Origin: Symbiodinium microadriaticum
Taxonomy: Eukaryota > Sar > Dinophyceae > Suessiales > Symbiodiniaceae
Reading direction: 5' to 3'
Length of the DNA: 64,000 bases
Assembly: GCA_001939145.1 (NCBI GenBank)
Contig: LSRX01000180.1
Span: 377,021 to 441,020 of the forward strand
Below the pieces are notes generated by a model that worked only from the letters and a program-made list of their open reading frames with translations, had not been told where the DNA came from and searched no databases. Both the position numbers and the translations under genes were made by a program. Shown here piece after piece: positions 11,701 through 20,030 of this stretch (position 1 is its first letter; the number at the start of each line of letters is the position of its first letter).

Positions 11701-14340
11701 ACTATATACTACTGTATACTATAGTTTACTGAAGTATACTACATGCCGCTATGTAACATACTGTACTAGAAGTAAACCATACTCTATACTTTACGATGTA
11801 CTCTACCGTATACATTACCATGGACTTTACTGTATATTGTTTGCTACGTACTTCACTATTCTATACAATACGGTACTATACTATGCTATACTTTTCTACA
11901 CTACAACGTACTATACTTTTCTATAATATGCTACACTATACTACACTATACTATACTTTTCCCATGTTATACTACACTACGTTATACTATGCTGTACTGT
12001 ACTATACTATACTGTGCCATACTATACTATACTATAGTATACTAAGCACTATACTATACAAATATACTCCACACTGTTCTCTACTGTACTATATCATACA
12101 ATGCCATGCTATACCCCATGGCATACGAGACGATACGAAACTATACCAGATGCACAGCTCAGGCGCCGACGACACAAATGTCGCTCTGCCTCCCACAGCA
12201 ATCCAACAGATGGTCGAGGCGACTTGCACTTCTTGCACTGAGATCGTCATGAGAGAAGATCAAAAGAGGGGTATGCAGCCTGGTCAAGTTTTGCTCAGTT
12301 CTCACAAGGAGGCAGGAATCCGGGGCGCGGCTGTGGCACGGTGCATGTTCTGTATCCTACCAGTACTTGTGGAAAGCCTTGTGGCCCGATGGTCCGTGTT
12401 GTCCTGCCGTCCTCGTGGTCTCAGGTGGTCTGTGCCACGTTAGGCATTGGACTCAGGGGTCGCGTCACAGGTTGGTCCCCTCTGAGGGTATGTTTGCGGG
12501 GCAGCTCAACGCACAGGTTTGCAATCGACGCGCCAAACTCGACATCCTGCTACTTGATCGCGAGAACCTTTAGTTTTAGGGTTTCATCAGGGTTTGGGCC
12601 GGTGGTGCCGTTAGCCCAAACACAGAGGTTAAGGCACATTTCCACTACATGCTGCTATGCCGTTTCCATAAGCCCCAAAGTCTCAAAAATCCGAAATCCT
12701 CCCCCAAACCACCCTAAAACCCCAAACCAAAGTTTCAAAAAGCCTGAAACCGTAGACGCTCCCGACTAGAACAGGTTAAGACACGTATTGTTGATGTTAG
12801 GATTGACAAGACTCAATAGATATAAAGCCCACATCCTGCCCACTACGGTAGTCGTTGCAGACTGATGTAAGAAGATGCCGGAACACTTGCCAGTACATGT
12901 TTGGTTCCTGATTCTAGGTATAGTGACATGTACTGCTAAACCATATTCTAATCATTATAAGGCCCCTGAATATTATGGAGGCTCAATGTTCTCTTCTTGG
13001 TTGCGGGATTGTTTCGGCAGCCGTGGAAAGTGTTGCGGTCACTGATTTTCAGTCGAACCAACAACAGCGCGAACGATGATGGCCGGCCGTGTACTTGAGG
13101 AACAGAGATTACAAGCAGTCTTTGTCATTAAATTCCTCTCCCAGGGTTTTGTTCGAACAACAGCTTTGGCAGTTGGCTGACCTTGACCTGACGCGGATGT
13201 GATTGTCCCTGAAGCAAATACAAGCAGACAAGACAAGCCACCACGGGATGCATACAGGTTCGTGTTGTGTATGGCAGTTTAGAACGTCCTTAAACCCTTA
13301 ACCCGACAAGGTTGCATCACCTGCGAGCTGCAAACCTTCAGAAGTCGATGCGCCACCCGGGCAAACTTGGAAACGTTGTTTATGTAGACATATCGGGGGG
13401 TTTGGGATTCAGCGCTTGGTAGTTTCCACCATCGACCCACAGGTCAGGGAGGTGGCAAAGTCCTCGTGTTCGTTCAGACGCGTGCTGCAGCAGAAGAACT
13501 GGCAATTCTCATCGGCGGCGAGTTCGGCCAGACGTGTGCTTCGATGAAAGATTGGCGTGACGTTTCTTGTTCATGTTGTTGTGCATAAACTAGTGCAGAC
13601 CGCAGAACCGCATAAAACAAGGTGGTGTGATGCACGGATTGCGTCAGCAATCTCAGCGCGAGACGACTCTAAACCAGTTCCGATCTGGATATATTCGGGT
13701 CCTGATCACCACAGATGTGCTTGGGAGAGGGGTGGACATTCCTGACGTCAGCCTCGTGTTTATTTATGATTTTCCAGGCGATATTGAGACCTATGTGCAT
13801 CGTGTGGGCCGCACTGGCCGCAATGGTCAGTCAGGCCGTGCTGTGTCGCTTTTTGAGCCTCAGAACTGGAACGCTTTCTTGGCCCGGGAACTGATGGAGG
13901 TTCTCGATGCCTGCCACCAGGAAGTCCCCATGGAGCTTTGCAAAGTCGCAGAATCTGCTGGGCGCCACAACGGTCATGGACAAGGCCTGCCACCTGTGGA
14001 TGAGCAAAGTCCCCCCATGGCTAGTGACCAAGAGCTCCATGACTGGCACGCCTCAGGGAAACGGTGCTGGAGCTATTCCTACAATGGTGTTTCAGAATCT
14101 GGCAGGATAGAGTTTCGCAGCCAAGGGCTTCTGCGAACAAGCTGGGGCTGGGGTGACTGGAAGATTATGCCGGCAGGCCCCAAGAAGCACATGGCCGTCA
14201 GCTGGAGTGGCATCACGGATGTTTTGGAGCTCACCACCCCTGGCTCCTTCCAGCTCGTTTTCCGTAATGGCAGAAGCGCCAGCACATTCAAAAAGAAGAC
14301 CACGGGACAACTTCTGCCCGACATCGACACCCTGCAATAG
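8738..14340 (+). CDS. DEAD-box ATP-dependent RNA helicase, multi-exon
   Basis: Members of this family use ATP to unwind or remodel RNA. Exon a (8738 or 8941 to 9558) carries the Q motif (GFNKMKPIQQ), motif I ATAPTGSGKT, motif Ia APTRELA, a YGG element and the motif-Ib-like TVGRLLDF. Exon b (9625 to about 9732) carries motif II as DEGD (VLDEGDRMLD). Exon c (about 13448-13550) has motif-IV-like VLVFVQTRAAAEELA. Exon d (13622-14340) has the HGLRQQSQRETTL segment, motif V ITTDVLGRGVDIPD and motif VI YVHRVGRTGR, then a roughly 120-residue C-terminal extension rich in Trp, Ser and Gly, ending in TAG. The ATG at 8941 gives MRDLSLVSRRFLGCLGLASS, which could be an organelle presequence; the ATG at 8738 is in the same frame but upstream sequence is low-complexity. 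Motif III (SAT) was not found and probably lies on an unrecognised exon between 9733 and 13447. The family call is secure; exon borders are partly inferred. Confidence 0.9.
9559..9624 (+). other. Candidate 66-nt in-frame GT-AG intron of the helicase gene
   Basis: The stretch begins GTTGGG and ends CCGCAG. CGCAGGT occurs at both borders (9554-9560 and 9620-9626). Its length is divisible by three and it holds no stop, so the frame stays open if it is retained. Removing it joins NLR to RCSFLVLDEGD, the spacing expected between motifs Ib and II; retaining it adds 22 residues atypical of the family. Confidence 0.65.
9971..10175. repeat. 205-bp tandem duplication, unit 1
   Basis: This unit is repeated essentially identically at 10176-10380. 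It ends inside the right arm of the inverted-repeat element, so its copy of that element lacks the outer part of the right arm. Confidence 0.95.
10176..10380. repeat. 205-bp tandem duplication, unit 2
   Basis: Second unit of the duplication, starting with AGGCTTCAGATGCAGG. Near identity of the units suggests a recent event or an assembly duplication. Confidence 0.95.
10301..10396. mobile_element. 96-bp terminal-inverted-repeat element
   Basis: The 31-bp ends are perfect inverted repeats, beginning CTACCCATAGGCCCCTAAGT and continuing to about 10331; the matching arm is about 10366-10396. About 34 bases of AT-rich DNA separate the arms. There is no coding capacity, so it is a MITE-like or introner-like element. 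A truncated copy (about 10096-10175) lies in the first duplication unit. Confidence 0.75.
10438..10533 (+). repeat. Telomere-like TTTAGGG motifs
   Basis: Two short groups of the heptamer lie within the helicase long intron, with the phrase GGTAATCCAAGC repeated between them. Confidence 0.7.
11580..12130. repeat. Degenerate TACTA/CTATA low-complexity tract
   Basis: About 550 bases are built from variants of ACTATACTAC with few G residues. The Tyr/Leu-rich open frame across it is a by-product. It lies inside the helicase intron. Confidence 0.85.
13551..13621 (+). other. Candidate 71-nt intron with non-canonical 5' site
   Basis: Splicing joins ASMK to GGVMHGLRQQ and restores the helicase frame between motif IV and the HG..SQ segment. 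Without removal the frame stops at 13588. AAG is found at both borders, so the 5' end could be AT, GA or AG. No GT is available at the required phase. Confidence 0.6.
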
Positions 14341-14619
14341 CAGTGCCCAGCTGTGCAGCGTGTCCTGTAAGCTTCGGCCAACTCCGTCGCCTGTGGGGCA
14401 AAAATTGCTGTGGACAAGTTCTTGTTATTATTATTCTCCCTATTATTAATGACTCTTATCATTGTCATGAGTATTCTTCTTCTTACGAGTGTTATTAGAA
14501 TGTAAAGTAAAGCCTGACACGATGCAAAAGGCAAAGCCTATCTCACACTCCACCCTGAAGCCAGGTGCATTCGCTGCACATGCCATGGCACCAGGCTCTT
14601 CCGTGTTTTCCTGGAGAAG
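14341..14619. other. 3' flank of the helicase gene
   Basis: It includes a TTATTATTATT-rich patch at about 14425-14450. Nothing else was recognised. Confidence 0.4.
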
Positions 14620-15126
14620 ATGTATGCAGTACTTTTAGGCGGTGCTTGTGTTTGCTTGGCGCCTCAATGGTCTCCGTTGCCAGGAGCCGTACCAGCCGGT
14701 TATGAACAGATGAGCCTCGCGGCAGCTCGCTTTGATCTCTTCTCGTGGAAGTGGATGGCCTTGGGGTTTTGTAGTCTAAGTGTCGTGACTCGCCAAGGCG
14801 CAAATGCAGGCCATGACGACGATGTGCCTGGGCGAAAAGTTGTTTCCTTGCAGGTCGAACTTGGTGCTGTGATGGACATATGGCAATCGTGTGCCAGCTC
14901 TTGCTGCAACAATATCGATAGAAGCAAGATCGGGATCTCGAACGATGTTTGCGATCCTTATTGTGTGCCCAGGGTGATGCGGGCCCCCCATAATTCCATA
15001 AGTATGATGCCGGAAAGTCAAAGGGCCGGGCCATTGCCACTACAGTTGCAATGCTCGGCTGAATGGTTCAAAGACAGCAGTCGTCTCTTTCTACCCGCTA
15101 TTGTACCCTTGACGGAGGAGGAGTAA
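14620..15126 (+). CDS. Hypothetical open frame, 168 codons
   Basis: The frame begins MYAVLLGGACVCLAP, which could be a short hydrophobic leader, has several Cys in the middle (SCASSCCN, DVCDPYC) and ends LFLPAIVPLTEEE. The opposite strand is open over a similar length (14543-15040), so coding is unproved. It lies 280 bases after the helicase stop. No family was recognised. Confidence 0.25.
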   Translation: MYAVLLGGACVCLAPQWSPLPGAVPAGYEQMSLAAARFDLFSWKWMALGFCSLSVVTRQGANAGHDDDVPGRKVVSLQVELGAVMDIWQSCASSCCNNIDRSKIGISNDVCDPYCVPRVMRAPHNSISMMPESQRAGPLPLQLQCSAEWFKDSSRLFLPAIVPLTEEE

Positions 15127-15694
15127 CTGGCGCTGTGTGCCACAACCCCCTGGAAGAGCACAAAACTTTTTTCCACTGAACAGCAGCCGCGAATGTTCCT
15201 GCAGCACATGGAGTTGTAAGTACGTGCACTCCTCTACCAAGCAGCAGTTTCTTCGTTGCTGGAGGAGGGCTTTGCCTGTTACGCCTTAGCAATGTCTGGC
15301 TGGAGTATCAGGTGATGCTACGACCTTTTCTGCAGATCATGGGCAGATGAACAGCAGAATAAACAATGCCCTTTCAGTCGTCATGAAAGCCTAAGTGGCC
15401 GAAATCATATAACGAACCCGAAGCCCGACCCTGCTCGTCGCCAGCCGGACATGTGGCCTCTCGCCGAGGTTTCAGCAGATCCACCAGCCGAAGCCAGTCG
15501 GACCGGTCGCGCCCGCACCTTCGAAGCCAGTCGCGCCTACACCTTCCAACAATGTGCCGGTCACTGAGTCTTACCAGAGCACTGGAGGCTAACTTGCGAA
15601 GCTGCTACGCCCCCCTCTTGCTGTTTCCACGCCTGGCGTAAGTCTCTGTGTCAGGGCCGGGGGGATACTGCGACGGAGGTCGTCGCTGCAAACT
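15127..15694. other. Non-coding, nothing recognised
   Basis: Short overlapping frames only. A duplicated phrase of the type CCAGTCGGACCGGTCGCGCC / CCAGTCGCGCC occurs at 15496-15540. Confidence 0.35.
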
Positions 15695-16090
15695 GTGGCA
15701 CCTTTCACAGAGCAAAACTCTGATGACCAGTGTTTGGTCGTGACAGCTCAGCCCTGGAACAAGAACAACACCCCGTGTGTGCGGCCGTCGTCCCTGCAAA
15801 GCCGCTGTGCAGAAATGACCACAGGAACCATGGCTGCCGGTCCACAAGCATTGCTAGCTAGGGCTTTGCAGGTGTGCACCCTGAGCATGCACACATATGC
15901 ACACCAAACAGCGCACATCTGGTTTACCACATATTTTTGTCTCCGTATCATAGTCTCAGTACCCGGCAGTCCTCAAACCCCCCAACCCCAGCAGCACGAA
16001 ACTGAGTTCGAAACCATCAGATCAAGCAACACCTCCCAGCAGATCCCAAGCCGCAGCCCGGAGCCCGAAAATCCGCTGTCATGGGGGTAG
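15695..16090 (+). CDS. Hypothetical open frame ending at an inverted-repeat element
   Basis: The last 45 codons (PGSPQTPQPQQHETEFETI followed by a Ser/Pro/Glu-rich stretch) look like a low-complexity protein segment. The frame runs directly into the element at 16085-16184. The segment after the element is open again (HEKAPQAMDNPRESV or, in another phase, MRKRRKPWTT). A simple join across the element through ATG gives TGA in one phase, so splicing is not established. Confidence 0.22.
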   Translation: MAPFTEQNSDDQCLVVTAQPWNKNNTPCVRPSSLQSRCAEMTTGTMAAGPQALLARALQVCTLSMHTYAHQTAHIWFTTYFCLRIIVSVPGSPQTPQPQQHETEFETIRSSNTSQQIPSRSPEPENPLSWG

Positions 16091-16184
16091 TTCTCTAAAT
16101 TAGGGTCCCCTTTTTAGGCCCCAATACAGTACGGCACCCTTATAAAAAGGACCCTCAAAGAGACCCTCATGTAGAGAACTACCC
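16085..16184. mobile_element. Terminal-inverted-repeat element, family A copy 1
   Basis: The left end GGGTAGTTCTC matches the right end GAGAACTACCC. The interior (AGGGTCC, TTTTTAGG, ACGGCACCCTTAT, GACCCT) matches the copy at 60490-60585 over the full length. ATG flanks both sides as a possible target duplication. It has no coding capacity. Confidence 0.75.
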
Positions 16185-16291
16185 ATGAGAAAGCGCCGCA
16201 AGCCATGGACAACCCGCGCGAGTCGGTTTGCGCGGGTTCCGGCTGCGAGCTGCCCGGCACAAAGCAGCGACTTGGACTTCTTCGTAAGATG

Positions 16292-16388
16292 CTACCTACA
16301 AAGCCAGTTTACCATAATTTGGGGTAACTGTTGCCCCTTATTCCTTTAAAGTTGTATATATTTATGGGCAACTTGGCTTTCCAGGTAG
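16292..16388. mobile_element. Terminal-inverted-repeat element, single copy
   Basis: The left arm CTACCTACAAAGCCAGTT pairs with the right arm AACTTGGCTTTCCAGGTAG with few mismatches, around an AT-rich centre. It is directly followed by TTTAGGG heptamers. It lies about 110 bases after the family A element. Confidence 0.6.
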
Positions 16389-16696
16389 GGTTTAGGGTTT
16401 AAGGTTCAGGGATTCTGTCGATGTCGTGCGCCGCTTGTACTGAAGCTCCCAGACAGACGGCAAAAACTTCTGCCAAAGTCGCTGCCTGGTCACTGAGAGC
16501 CGTGCGCAACCTGCATCGTCACGTCCGAACATCGAGCAGGATAAGGATACTGCCTCACTTCTTCAACCGTTTAAAGCCAGGAGACAACAATGGAAGCACT
16601 TGTGGCATGACTAACACGTTAGTTGCTATAGATGGTGATGGTGCTACCCATAGGCTACATACTCTACCAAGTACTCCTGGTGGGAAACACTCTTGA

Positions 16697-16786
16697 CCCC
16701 TAAGATGCAGCCGCTGTGGAGTGGTGGCCTACTGTTCAGCAGAGTGCCAGCGGAAGGATTGGAAGGTGCAGGGCTCAGCTTCCTGA
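16697..16786 (+). CDS. MYND zinc-finger exon, truncated
   Basis: The frame reads CSRCGVVAYCSAECQRKDWK, matching the second half of a MYND finger (C-x2-C-x4-YCS-x2-CQ-x3-W-K). The final His and Cys ligands expected a few residues later are replaced by VQGSAS and a stop, and no first Cys pair was found just upstream. An AG acceptor at 16703-16704 would fit an exon start. It could be one exon of a split gene or a decayed fragment. MYND fingers usually mediate protein-protein contacts. Confidence 0.5.
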   Translation, partial: PLRCSRCGVVAYCSAECQRKDWKVQGSAS

Positions 16787-17081
16787 AAGGTTGACTCAGG
16801 AGCAAAGACTTCGCAGTACCAGTGAGACCGAATGCTTGCTGATGGCCGCAGTTTCTAGCAGGCTTAACCTGGCCATGATAGTTGTCAGTATCGCCCTGAT
16901 TTTGTGCTCACTGTCCTAAGTCCTAAGCCTAAACACACGACCGGCAGGGAAGACTGCTGAGAATGCCGGTCAGTCAAAGCAACGGAGCTTAGGTACCAGG
17001 TACCAAGCATGCGGCTGTGAGGGCTGACTGTGATACGCGACTTGCTAGACTGGGCCGGAACAAAAGGGCTCGGGGATAGTG

Positions 17082-17108
17082 GCCCCTAAACCCTAAACCC
17101 TAAGCCAT
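17082..17108 (-). repeat. Telomere-like CCCTAAA motifs
   Basis: Two or three consecutive CCCTAAA units in the minus orientation. Confidence 0.7.
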
Positions 17109-17649
17109 AGGTCGCAGAGATTGCTAAGTTTTGGGGTGCCCCGTATTTTCCAACAAATCTCTGAGACCCACAAGCTCGTGTGCAAGAAAGTGGAGTCTCC
17201 AGAGAGCCGTACCTCGGAAGAACAGATCGAGGATTTCGGCTCGAGGCTGTATAGAGTGGTTATGGAGGTACGGGTGTGCAGGGCTTAGGGTCGGTTCCCA
17301 GGGATTCTTCTGGATTCCAAGACATCTCAGCATGAACTCTTTCACTCAACCCTCCAACCAGCACGTGCGAAATCTTGAAAATCTTCGGGCCTCTTCTGTG
17401 CCATCAGACTGCCGCTCCCGATCGAGACTAACTTGAACATGGCCAGCAGCATGAGCAAGGCAGTCGTTTGAACCGTTTGATTGTTCTTCTAGGCCGAAAC
17501 TTTCCTGGCCCGCTCTTACTGTTTAGCTGCATCTCAGATGCCTGGCTGCTGCACGCACGAAGCAGGGAACGACGACGAGGATTGCTGCTACCACCCGCCG
17601 GCACAATCCCCACCACTGCCGCCGCCACCACCGTCAGCACCTGATGCTG
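17109..17649. other. Non-coding, nothing recognised
   Basis: Open frames on both strands near 17130-17440 have no family resemblance. A CCGCC-rich triplet patch lies near 17600-17640. Confidence 0.35.
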
Positions 17650-17782
17650 CACTGCTTGTCTACCAGTCCTCAATCACCCAGGCATTGCTGACCTGCTTCG
17701 TGCCGGCTGTCTCTTCACAGCCGGCGAAGAGTTGGCGAAGCTGGAGCCACTCAACTGCAGCGGTTTGACACATTCAATTTGA
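17650..17782 (+). CDS. Hypothetical exon fragment
   Basis: One frame reads NHPGIADLLRAGCLFTAGEE and continues with LAKLEPLNCSGL to a TGA at 17780. The amphipathic Leu/Ala pattern looks like a helical domain start, but no family is claimed. An alternative frame (17538-17768) is Pro-rich. Confidence 0.25.
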
Positions 17783-18633
17783 CTGTTGTGATTGCGATGG
17801 TCACGTACTCCATGCCGGTTCAATCACTCGTACGGTCATGACGATGTTGAACAGCTTTCATCGCTGTTGTCCTTGCAGTTGGTTGTTGATCCACAAAATA
17901 AAGCATTGATGCAACTTGCGTTTTGCAAACACAAGCGGCTGCTCCTTGCCCATCGTCTTGGTTTGTCGGCACGGATGTGCGCGTTCGGTCGCTCGCTTGC
18001 TTGAAAGTTTTGGAAAGCCTGCCTGCCTGGCACACTTGGACAAGACTCAGCCGTGTGGTGTTGCTAGTTAGGCCTTAGTTGCTCGGCTTTTCGAGAAATC
18101 GGAAACCAGACATGATGAGTTGTGTGTGCCTGCAATGGCCGAGCCCGAAGGTTCCGTCTGGGTGTTTCTGTAGAAACGAAGCTTCAAAGTTCACTGATGT
18201 CGAAGTCCAGAGATAGCAGCATCTCAATACCCACCCACACGTGTCAACACCAACCTTCATGCGTGAAGCAACACGGACCGAGTGACCAGAGCCTGAAGGA
18301 AGCCGAGCAAGAAGTTGAAGGAGGAGCACGAGGATCGCTTAATAGACGGCATCCACTCGGAGGTCTGCATTAGGAAGTTGTAGGGATGGGGCAAGAGGAG
18401 TTCCCAGCTAAGCTAGCGACGGTTCTGTGGGCAGTGATCCCACGTGGTTTGCATGCTACAAGTCGTCATAGCAGTTCGTGACAAGCGCTGCCAACACTTC
18501 GTCAAATTTCATCGAATTTAGTCTGCTAGGCTTTGGCTCCTTCATCGGACTTGGGTCTCACCCTCCGGTCCTGGTTTGTCAATCCTTTGCAACGGTGAAG
18601 CCTTGCAGTCGCTTATAGCTGCCCAAGCTTAGT
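17783..18633. other. Non-coding, nothing firmly recognised
   Basis: A short possible helix (SLKEAEQEVEGG) near 18291-18325 could belong to an exon, but neither borders nor family are visible. Confidence 0.35.
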
Positions 18634-18735
18634 ATGAGGGCCTTAATCACTACCAATACTATTTCGGGGGTTCCTTATTGTAGTTATAGCAAAAAAACTA
18701 AGACCTGTTCGAATGATGAAGGCTCCTACGTTAAT
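18634..18735. mobile_element. Imperfect inverted-repeat element, family G member
   Basis: AGGGCCTTAATC at the left pairs imperfectly with GATGAAGGCTCCT at the right. The inner phrase AATACTATTTCGGGGGTTCC matches CATACTATTTGGGGTTCC in the element at 43811-43920. A MITE-like relic is the likely explanation. Confidence 0.4.
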
Positions 18736-19109
18736 CCCTCCTGACTGCCCTGCAGGTCGTGGAAGGCCGGTTGGAGTTGCGACCCACGAATACGGGCATG
18801 GGCTACGTCGCTGCTAAGGCCCAGATGCAGGGCTGTCCCACAAGACGGTTTCTTCCGAATCAGTACCCAGAAGCCGGTTCGAGCAGCATGATGGTCCTGT
18901 ACTTGGTAGATGTTTTAGCAACAGAGGCTTTCGGATTCTGGAGAGTAAGGCAGGAAGGAACCTGCTATAACCTGCTGGTGTTTGATGATTAATATCCTCA
19001 GGACCTTAAGGTTAAAAGTATAAGCGATCCCAGCCCGGTTCTAGCACGAATCCTCCTAAAGCTATGTTCCAACTTTCTGGGATTCGCTGTATAGGGCACC
19101 AGGAAAAAG
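18736..19109. other. Non-coding, nothing recognised
   Basis: One 77-codon plus frame (18759-18992) without family resemblance. Confidence 0.35.
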
Positions 19110-19650
19110 CTGACAGTGCTTTAGATGGGTTGTCCATGCCCGACCGGGCATTGAACACAAGATCTACCGAAACTGGGGCCGAATGCGTATAATAGGCCTC
19201 GGAAAATGCATATGGGTTTGCGCAAAGCTCCGAGAGCTGAACTTGAGCAGCGTCTGGGTAAAGCATGTTCGGGTATGGGGATGGCATTGAACGGCAGTTT
19301 TGCCTAAACTAGGGCCGAGTGTTTACCAGGCCTTGGAAAATGCATCTGGGCTTGGTCGGAGCACCGGGAACTGATTCGAGCAGTTTCTGGGAGGCAGCAT
19401 TTTCGGGGATGTAGGACCAGCATCGAGATCCAGATTTATTGAAACCGGGGCCAAATTCGTTTCACAGGCCTTGGAAAATGCATTTGGGCTTGGTCGAGGC
19501 TTTGGAATCTCGATTTGGGTTCGGAGACTGGGATCAGGAACACCAGCAAAGCTGAAACAGCTCTAAATGTATTGTCTCAGCCTTGAAACCCTTGAAAAAT
19601 GCAGTTTTGGTTTTATGGAAACCGAACTAAAGCATTTTCAGTACGATTTT
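19110..19650. repeat. Degenerate tandem repeat, about 136-bp unit
   Basis: AACTGGGGCC-type words at 19171, 19307 and 19443 are each spaced 136 bases. Each is followed about 30 bases later by GGAAAATGCAT, with a fourth weaker copy (GAAAAATGCAG) at about 19594. Units differ by many substitutions. No open frame spans them. Confidence 0.75.
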
Positions 19651-19690
19651 CGGGCCACTTGCGCGCGATTTGCAAGGCTCATGACAACAT

Positions 19691-20026
19691 GTGGAGCTTG
19701 GACGCAATGAGAAGAAACAGATCTGCCCTAGAGCCACTCACCCAGAACGAACGTCGAACCCGCTTCTAACATGGCCCCGACCCCGGAACTTCCCAGAAAC
19801 CGGAACGAGACTGGAACACTTCAACCTGCCCCCGAAACCAAACCCGCACCGGAAGACGCCCCCGAACCTCCCCGCAGAACCTGGCCGCTTTTGCCGGAAC
19901 CTGCCCGGACCCCGTCCCGAACCGGTCCCGGAACCTTACCCCTGCCGTTCAAGAACCTCTCCGGAACCCGCCAAGGAACCTGCCGCAGGCCTTGCCCCAA
20001 TCTACCCCAAACCTTATTTCGGCTAA
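19691..20026 (+). CDS. Low-complexity Pro/Glu/Arg-rich open frame, doubtful
   Basis: The DNA at about 19755-20000 is a degenerate array of CCGGAACC-like words. All three plus frames give Pro/Arg/Glu-rich peptide. This may be a repeat rather than a gene. No family was recognised. Confidence 0.15.
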   Translation: MELGRNEKKQICPRATHPERTSNPLLTWPRPRNFPETGTRLEHFNLPPKPNPHRKTPPNLPAEPGRFCRNLPGPRPEPVPEPYPCRSRTSPEPAKEPAAGLAPIYPKPYFG

Positions 20027-20030
20027 AGAC

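Larger units (their letters stand above)
9733..13447 (+). other. Long intron region of the helicase gene
   Basis: This region lies between the motif II exon and the motif IV exon. It contains the tandem duplication at 9971-10380, the inverted-repeat element at 10301-10396, telomere-like motifs (about 10438-10530, 10670-10690, 10935-10965), and the TACTA-rich tract at 11580-12130. Open frames at 12150-12443 and 13308-13375 may include an exon, but neither shows the missing SAT motif clearly. Confidence 0.55.

Noticed and set aside
13400..13460. STIDPQVREVAK as helicase motif III
   Set aside because: It overlaps the GGGKVLVFVQTR exon in another frame. Both cannot be coding here, and the motif IV reading is stronger.
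14079..14534. Minus-strand frames over the helicase 3' exon
   Set aside because: The + strand carries conserved helicase motifs in the same interval.
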